A stretch of 64,000 nucleotides of DNA from Planctomycetales bacterium (lineage in GTDB: Bacteria > Planctomycetota > Planctomycetia > Planctomycetales > Planctomycetaceae), in NCBI GenBank assembly GCA_028285345.1, contig JANQPT010000023.1, positions 1 through 64,000 of the forward strand, given 5' to 3'. Positions 59,922 to 64,000 of this stretch are shown in pieces (position 1 is the stretch's first letter; every line of letters begins with the position of its first letter). Under the pieces are notes generated by a model, which was not told where the DNA came from, did not search any database, and was given only the letters and a program-made list of their open reading frames with translations. Made by a program: the position numbers and the translations under genes.

Positions 59922-61166
59922 CTACTCGCCGATCCGCATCCCTCGGCACAGCGTGCCGATCACCTCACTTCGCGGATCGAAGAGCACATCCCGCCAATGA
60001 CCGTCCGAATCCGGGAGCGAGATCATCGTCATATCGGCAGATTTTCCCGGCGAGAGCGTACCCAGTTCCTCATCCAAACCCAGCGCGCGAGCGCCGCAAA
60101 TGGTACCGAGATCCAACAGGCGCGCCGGATCGACCTGTTGAAACCGTTGCCGCAAAAACTGCAATTCACGCCAAACGCTGAGATCCGGATTCGACCCCCG
60201 GCCGTCGGTCCCGATTGCCAATGACACGCCCCGCTCGAGCATTTGCCGCCAGGGATGCTCCGCATGGCCAAAATACGCATGCGTACGCGGACAGTAGACA
60301 ACGCTGATGTTTTGATGCTCAGCCAGAAAATCGATCTCGTCCGCCGCGAGATAGTTGCCGTGAATGACCAGCGCGTGCTCGACGTCGGCGAGCGGACGGA
60401 GATAGTCCATTGAGCGCGTCCCAGACGGGATTGCCGTCGGATCCCAGACGCCGAAATCGCGGAGCAGATCCGCAAACGGCCCGGTCCCCTCGCGGAGCAA
60501 TTGCAATTCCGCGCGCGTCTCTGCCAGATGGACCGCCAATGGACAGCGGTGAGTCTGTGCTAGATTCACCAGCGCTGCATACAGCGGCGGACGTACGCTG
60601 TACGGTGCGTGCGGACTCAATCCACAGCGGATGCCCGGCAGAGGCGGTCGATCGAGATGCTGCCGGGCCAGTTCCAACTGTCGATCATGCTGATCGGCGG
60701 CCAACCCCAGCAGCTCCAAAAAGACAACCGGCCGCGCACTATGCGGGCTACTGTATTGCCCCAAGTCGCAACCGGGCTCATCCTCCGCTTCTGACGGCGT
60801 GGCCGGCGTCGCAATCTCACCGAGGCAGACTGTGCCGCTTCGTTCCGATTCGAAAATCCCCGACTCGATCGCATCGACGGATGCGGAATGACTACGGCCG
60901 CGGCGATATGTAACCAGCGCGCGGATCCAATCCGTAAACGGCACCGCAGGCGCCAGCGGCTGCGACAGATCACTGAACTCCAGATGCGTATGCGCATTAA
61001 TCAGACCGGGAATCAGTGCGACGTTTCCCAAGTCTTCAGCAGCCGCGTCATGTCGATTGTGCAGGGCGGTTATCCGTCCCGACTCGATTTCGACGACGCC
61101 GTCTTCCAGCGGATCAGAATCTCCGGGAACAACCCACCGTGCGCGAAATGAGTGCCGCTCGCTCAT
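59922..61166 (-). CDS. Amidohydrolase of the TatD/ATZ-TRZ-type deaminase family
   Basis: 414 residues. ALIPGLINAHTHLEFSDLSQPL gives the HxH metal pair, SPHAPYSVRPPL gives the next histidine region, and AVHLAETRAELQLL the following one. VVYCPRTHAYFGHAEHPWRQMLERGVSLAIGTDGRGSNPDLSVWREL carries the catalytic aspartate in GTDGRGSN. LGTLSPGKSADMTMISL closes the urease-like fold. This resembles SAH/MTA deaminase, guanine deaminase or aminodeoxyfutalosine deaminase. A role in futalosine menaquinone synthesis is possible but no other mqn gene is in the window. Cytoplasmic, zinc or iron dependent. Confidence 0.9.
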   Translation of the reverse strand: MSERHSFRARWVVPGDSDPLEDGVVEIESGRITALHNRHDAAAEDLGNVALIPGLINAHTHLEFSDLSQPLAPAVPFTDWIRALVTYRRGRSHSASVDAIESGIFESERSGTVCLGEIATPATPSEAEDEPGCDLGQYSSPHSARPVVFLELLGLAADQHDRQLELARQHLDRPPLPGIRCGLSPHAPYSVRPPLYAALVNLAQTHRCPLAVHLAETRAELQLLREGTGPFADLLRDFGVWDPTAIPSGTRSMDYLRPLADVEHALVIHGNYLAADEIDFLAEHQNISVVYCPRTHAYFGHAEHPWRQMLERGVSLAIGTDGRGSNPDLSVWRELQFLRQRFQQVDPARLLDLGTICGARALGLDEELGTLSPGKSADMTMISLPDSDGHWRDVLFDPRSEVIGTLCRGMRIGE

Positions 61167-61243
61167 TGTCTGTTATCTGACCCGGTCCGCTGTTGCCTGA
61201 AACGCGAGCACCACATCGATCGTCGCCGCAGCGCCTTCCGAGC

Positions 61244-63118
61244 TTATCCCGCCTGACGTTTCTTCTGCGCTTCTTCCCGAGCTCGTTGCCGCTCACGGAT
61301 ATTCTCGATCGTATCCTTCGGAATCGCAGCGATCAATTTCTTCGTGTAGTCCTCGCTCGGATCTTCGTAGATGTTCTCAGACGGGCCGAATTCGACGATC
61401 TTGCCCATGTTCATCACTGCCATCATGTCCGACATGAACTTGACGACGCTCAGATCATGGCTGATGAAGATATAAGTCAGCCCGTATTGTTCTTGCAGGT
61501 CTTTGAGCAGATTGAGGACTTGTGCCTGCACTGACACGTCCAGAGCGGAGACCGACTCGTCGCAGATGATAAAGTCCGGCTCGACCGCCAGCGCTCGGGC
61601 GATACAGATCCGCTGCCGCTGCCCGCCGGAGAATTCGTGCGGGTAACGCCCCAGAAAATCGCCCACCAAACCGACCTCTTCCAACAACGAGGCCGCCTTT
61701 TCCCGGCGCTGTTTGCGATTGTCGCACAGTTTATGGACCGCCATCGGCTCCGTCAGTGCCGCTTCGATCGTCATTCGCGGATTCAGCGATCCGTAGGGAT
61801 CTTGAAAGATGATCTGAATCCGTCGGCGGACGGCCCGCAACTCTTCGCCGCGGACCGACGAGATGTCGATTCCTTCAAACGTCACGTTGCCCGACGTCGG
61901 CGGTACCAGCCGCAGAATCGCGCGGCCCGTCGTCGTCTTTCCGCAGCCCGACTCGCCGACAAGCCCCAAGGTTTGGCCCTTGTAGACATTAAAGCTGATG
62001 CCATCCACTGCGCGTACGTAATCGACGGTGCGGGAGAGAATCCCTTTCTTGATCGGAAAATGAACTTTGAGGTCCTCGACTTTGAGCACCGGCTCCTGCC
62101 CTTCGGGAACCATCGTAGTGTCCTCTTCGTGGTGCCCCTGCTCCCAGGGATGCCCAACCGCGTCCAACTCGGTGCGGGGGTGCAGCATCCGTCCCCGTCC
62201 CTTGGAGACCAACTCCTGCATCCGTTTGTCGTCGACCTTCCGCTCAACAACTTCGATCTGCCCGTTGACCTCTTTGGTCTCCATAAAATCAGAAACGGTC
62301 GGCAGCCGCTTAAACGTCGAATCCAGTTGCGGGCGGCAGGCAAGCAGCCCTTTCGTGTAAGGATGTTGCGCGTTGGTGAAAATCTGTTCGATTGTATTCT
62401 GTTCCACCAGCTTGCCGTTAAACATCACCGCCACTTCGTCGGCGATCTCGGCGATTACTCCCAGATCGTGCGTGATAAACAGGATCGCCATCCCCCGCTC
62501 GTCGCGGAGTTGTCGCAGCAAGTCCAGAATCTGCGCCTGAATCGTCACGTCGAGCGCTGTCGTCGGCTCGTCCGCAATTAACAGCTTCGGATTGCAGCTC
62601 AGCGCCATGGCGATCATCACCCGCTGCTTTTGACCGCCGGACATTTCGTGCGGATAGCTGTCGACTCGCCGCTCCGCATCGCGAATGCCGACCTCCTTAA
62701 ACAGTTCAATCGTCCGGCTCCGCGCTTCGGATTTGGAAACCTTTTGGTGCAGGATGATCGCCTCCATCACCTGCTTGCCGACGCGGAAGACCGGATTGAG
62801 CGACGTGGTCGGCTCCTGAAAGATCATGCTCACATCTTTGCCGCGAATCGAACGCATCTCCACATCGGGCAACCGCACGAGATCCCTGCCGAGGAAGGAA
62901 ATCGAACCCGCTTCGATCCGCGCCGAGACCTCAGGCAACAGCTTCATGATACTCAGCGACGTTACCGATTTGCCTGAACCCGACTCACCGACCAGTCCCA
63001 GCGTGTGCCCAACCTTGATCTTCACGGAGAGGTCGTCCACCGCTTTGACGACTCCCTCATCAGTGTGGAAGTAGGTTTTGAGACCTTCGATATCGATGAT
63101 CGTCGCTGCTTCCGGCAT
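61244..63118 (-). CDS. Two-domain ABC transporter ATPase (OppD-OppF type, GsiA-like)
   Basis: 624 residues containing two full ATPase domains of the peptide/nickel importer class. Domain 1 (about 8-265): [30 protein letters not shown], followed by [13 protein letters not shown], the oligopeptide-type tail. Domain 2 (about 345-605): [30 protein letters not shown] and [12 protein letters not shown]. About 70 residues of charged linker join them. Such proteins power import of peptides or glutathione-like compounds together with two permeases and a binding protein. None of those partners lies in the window. The gene begins a minus-strand series at the edge of a 611-base gap. Confidence 0.94.
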   Translation of the reverse strand: MPEAATIIDIEGLKTYFHTDEGVVKAVDDLSVKIKVGHTLGLVGESGSGKSVTSLSIMKLLPEVSARIEAGSISFLGRDLVRLPDVEMRSIRGKDVSMIFQEPTTSLNPVFRVGKQVMEAIILHQKVSKSEARSRTIELFKEVGIRDAERRVDSYPHEMSGGQKQRVMIAMALSCNPKLLIADEPTTALDVTIQAQILDLLRQLRDERGMAILFITHDLGVIAEIADEVAVMFNGKLVEQNTIEQIFTNAQHPYTKGLLACRPQLDSTFKRLPTVSDFMETKEVNGQIEVVERKVDDKRMQELVSKGRGRMLHPRTELDAVGHPWEQGHHEEDTTMVPEGQEPVLKVEDLKVHFPIKKGILSRTVDYVRAVDGISFNVYKGQTLGLVGESGCGKTTTGRAILRLVPPTSGNVTFEGIDISSVRGEELRAVRRRIQIIFQDPYGSLNPRMTIEAALTEPMAVHKLCDNRKQRREKAASLLEEVGLVGDFLGRYPHEFSGGQRQRICIARALAVEPDFIICDESVSALDVSVQAQVLNLLKDLQEQYGLTYIFISHDLSVVKFMSDMMAVMNMGKIVEFGPSENIYEDPSEDYTKKLIAAIPKDTIENIRERQRAREEAQKKRQAG

Positions 63119-63729
63119 TCGTTTCTCATCTCCTGGCTGCGGACTTCACTCGGCCAATCGGCAATGATAAGTCGGCTGCAAGAATCGCCGATGCCGCCGA
63201 GAGTGTCAAGTGCGTCACGAGCGCGGCCGGGGCAGGACTGCAAACAAAGCCGGCCGTTCATTGCTCGAAAGCGTTCGCAGCCTACGTGGGTATCGATTGC
63301 GAGTGTTGTGCAACGGGCCGATTTCCGGCACATCCCCCATATCCATACTACGCTCGCCGCCGTTTTTCGTTGGGATCTCCGCACGAATTCAACATGCATG
63401 TTGCACCGCGGCATCACTGAGTTCCTTGCGCTACTCAGCCGATTGGCGGATCGAACCGTCTCCAGTGCGAAACGGGACGGATGTTGCCCAAACGCCACGT
63501 TTCGCTGTCGCTCGACGTCAACGTCGACCCGCCCCGCCCACCTTTAGGAGAATACGGCTTAGTGGTTTCCCGCAATTTGCCGCACAATCTAGAAAAAGCT
63601 ATGTAATCTATGCGCCTGCCTCGATCCAGCAGCGCACAGCCGTAAATCCACGTTAGCTGATAGTCGTGCCTGCCTTCCGAATATTTGACAGCACGACGAA
63701 CTGTCAGGATCAATCAACGAGGATGCAAC
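63119..63729. other. Divergent intergenic region upstream of the ABC ATPase and PilZ-like genes
   Basis: 611 bases with no convincing gene. Near the right end, TGACAG (63686-63691) and CTGTCA (63701-63706) form a perfect inverted repeat with a 9-base spacer, about 24 bases before the PilZ-like start. It is a plausible regulatory site for that gene. I see nothing else notable. Confidence 0.5.
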
Positions 63730-64000
63730 ATGTCGAATTCATCAGTCACGCCACAGGGCCAAACGGCGGCGGCCGATTCCATCGCTGACTACGCGGGGTT
63801 TGAGTGCGGCTTGCCGACCATGCAATTGTTGGACGAAATCCAGCAACTTGTGCGCGACCTGCTCTCCCAATGGCAACATCCCGCTGACGCGCTGGAACGT
63901 CGCCGCGCCCCGCGAATGTCGTTTCAAAAATCGATCGCGCTGTTTGAAGTCGATGAGGAATCGGAACTTCCCATCGGTGAGCCGTTTCTGGCCATAGGGA
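63730..64000 (+). CDS. PilZ-like protein (3' end cut by window edge)
   Basis: Begins at the ATG at 63730 with GAGGA about 8 bases upstream and stays open to the right edge (90 residues seen). The N-terminal 35 residues are polar; then MQLLDEIQQLVRDLLSQWQHPADALERRRAPRMSFQKSIALFEVDEES. The ERRRAPRMSF stretch (RRxxR) looks like the c-di-GMP binding opening of a PilZ domain, but only the beginning of the domain is present. If correct, the protein senses cyclic-di-GMP in the cytoplasm. The rest lies outside the window. Confidence 0.6.
   Translation, partial: MSNSSVTPQGQTAAADSIADYAGFECGLPTMQLLDEIQQLVRDLLSQWQHPADALERRRAPRMSFQKSIALFEVDEESELPIGEPFLAIG

Noticed and set aside
61637-62581. A plus-strand frame of 314 codons opposite the ABC ATPase
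   Set aside because: It is antisense to a well-matched two-domain ATPase.
1-64000. Search for CRISPR arrays, tRNA/rRNA genes, insertion sequences and prophage genes
   Set aside because: No regular repeat-spacer arrays, cloverleaf-type sequences, transposases or phage proteins were seen.

Overview
This window comes from the chromosome of a planctomycete. The signature is two sets of the PSCyt/DUF1549/DUF1553 plus DUF1501 genes (41.5-47.6 kb minus strand, 50.0-54.3 kb plus strand). Supporting signs are a secreted thioredoxin/cytochrome c protein, an M56 peptidase-WD40 fusion with a BlaI-type repressor, and many secreted proteins of unknown role. GC content is moderately high. Species cannot be named from the sequence.

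Layout. 1-1528: a thioredoxin-fold plus cytochrome c protein cut by the left edge. 1909-9547: seven plus-strand genes for a divergent NADH-dehydrogenase (complex I) membrane arm in the order A-H-J-K-L-M-N. Every peripheral subunit (B, C, D, E, F, G, I) is missing and many channel residues are replaced; this is the most unusual feature. 9.5-17.2 kb: PH-like protein, AlkA-type DNA glycosylase, Rieske ferredoxin, secreted protein, AAA+ ATPase, TPR lipoprotein, HDOD protein and Sua5/TsaC. 17.2-23.3 kb minus strand: M56-WD40 fusion with BlaI, then hemA and hemX. 23.5-28.1 kb plus strand: small hypothetical protein, phosphohexomutase, and a translationally coupled inositol-phosphate synthase and UbiA prenyltransferase. 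28.2-41.4 kb: a mixed block of enzymes (tartrate/D-malate dehydrogenase family, phytanoyl-CoA dioxygenase family, Gfo/Idh/MocA, SDR, class III aminotransferase) and secreted proteins (HEXXH protease, HEAT-repeat protein, Gly/Tyr-rich protein), plus an OmpA-like protein without an export signal. 41.4-54.3 kb: the two planctomycete cytochrome/DUF1501 modules around a DUF4139 gene. 54.4-63.1 kb: M48 protease, large membrane protein, beta-propeller-like protein, methyltransferase, amidohydrolase and a two-domain peptide-transport ATPase. 63730-64000: start of a PilZ-like gene.

How the genes work together. The Nuo-like genes form one tight operon that should encode a membrane-only complex. BlaI and the M56 fusion overlap by 4 bp and carry a perfect dyad just upstream, as expected for an autoregulated sensor-protease pair. 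hemX and hemA together serve tetrapyrrole synthesis. The DUF1549/DUF1553 and DUF1501 proteins are probably exported haem-containing partners.

Non-coding DNA holds two elements bounded by GGGTGGC/GCCACCC, two adjacent long imperfect inverted repeats near 29.7-29.95 kb, one clear rho-independent terminator and several short dyads. I saw no rRNA, tRNA, CRISPR array, transposase or phage gene. E. coli residue equivalences were aligned by eye against remembered sequences and need a proper alignment.
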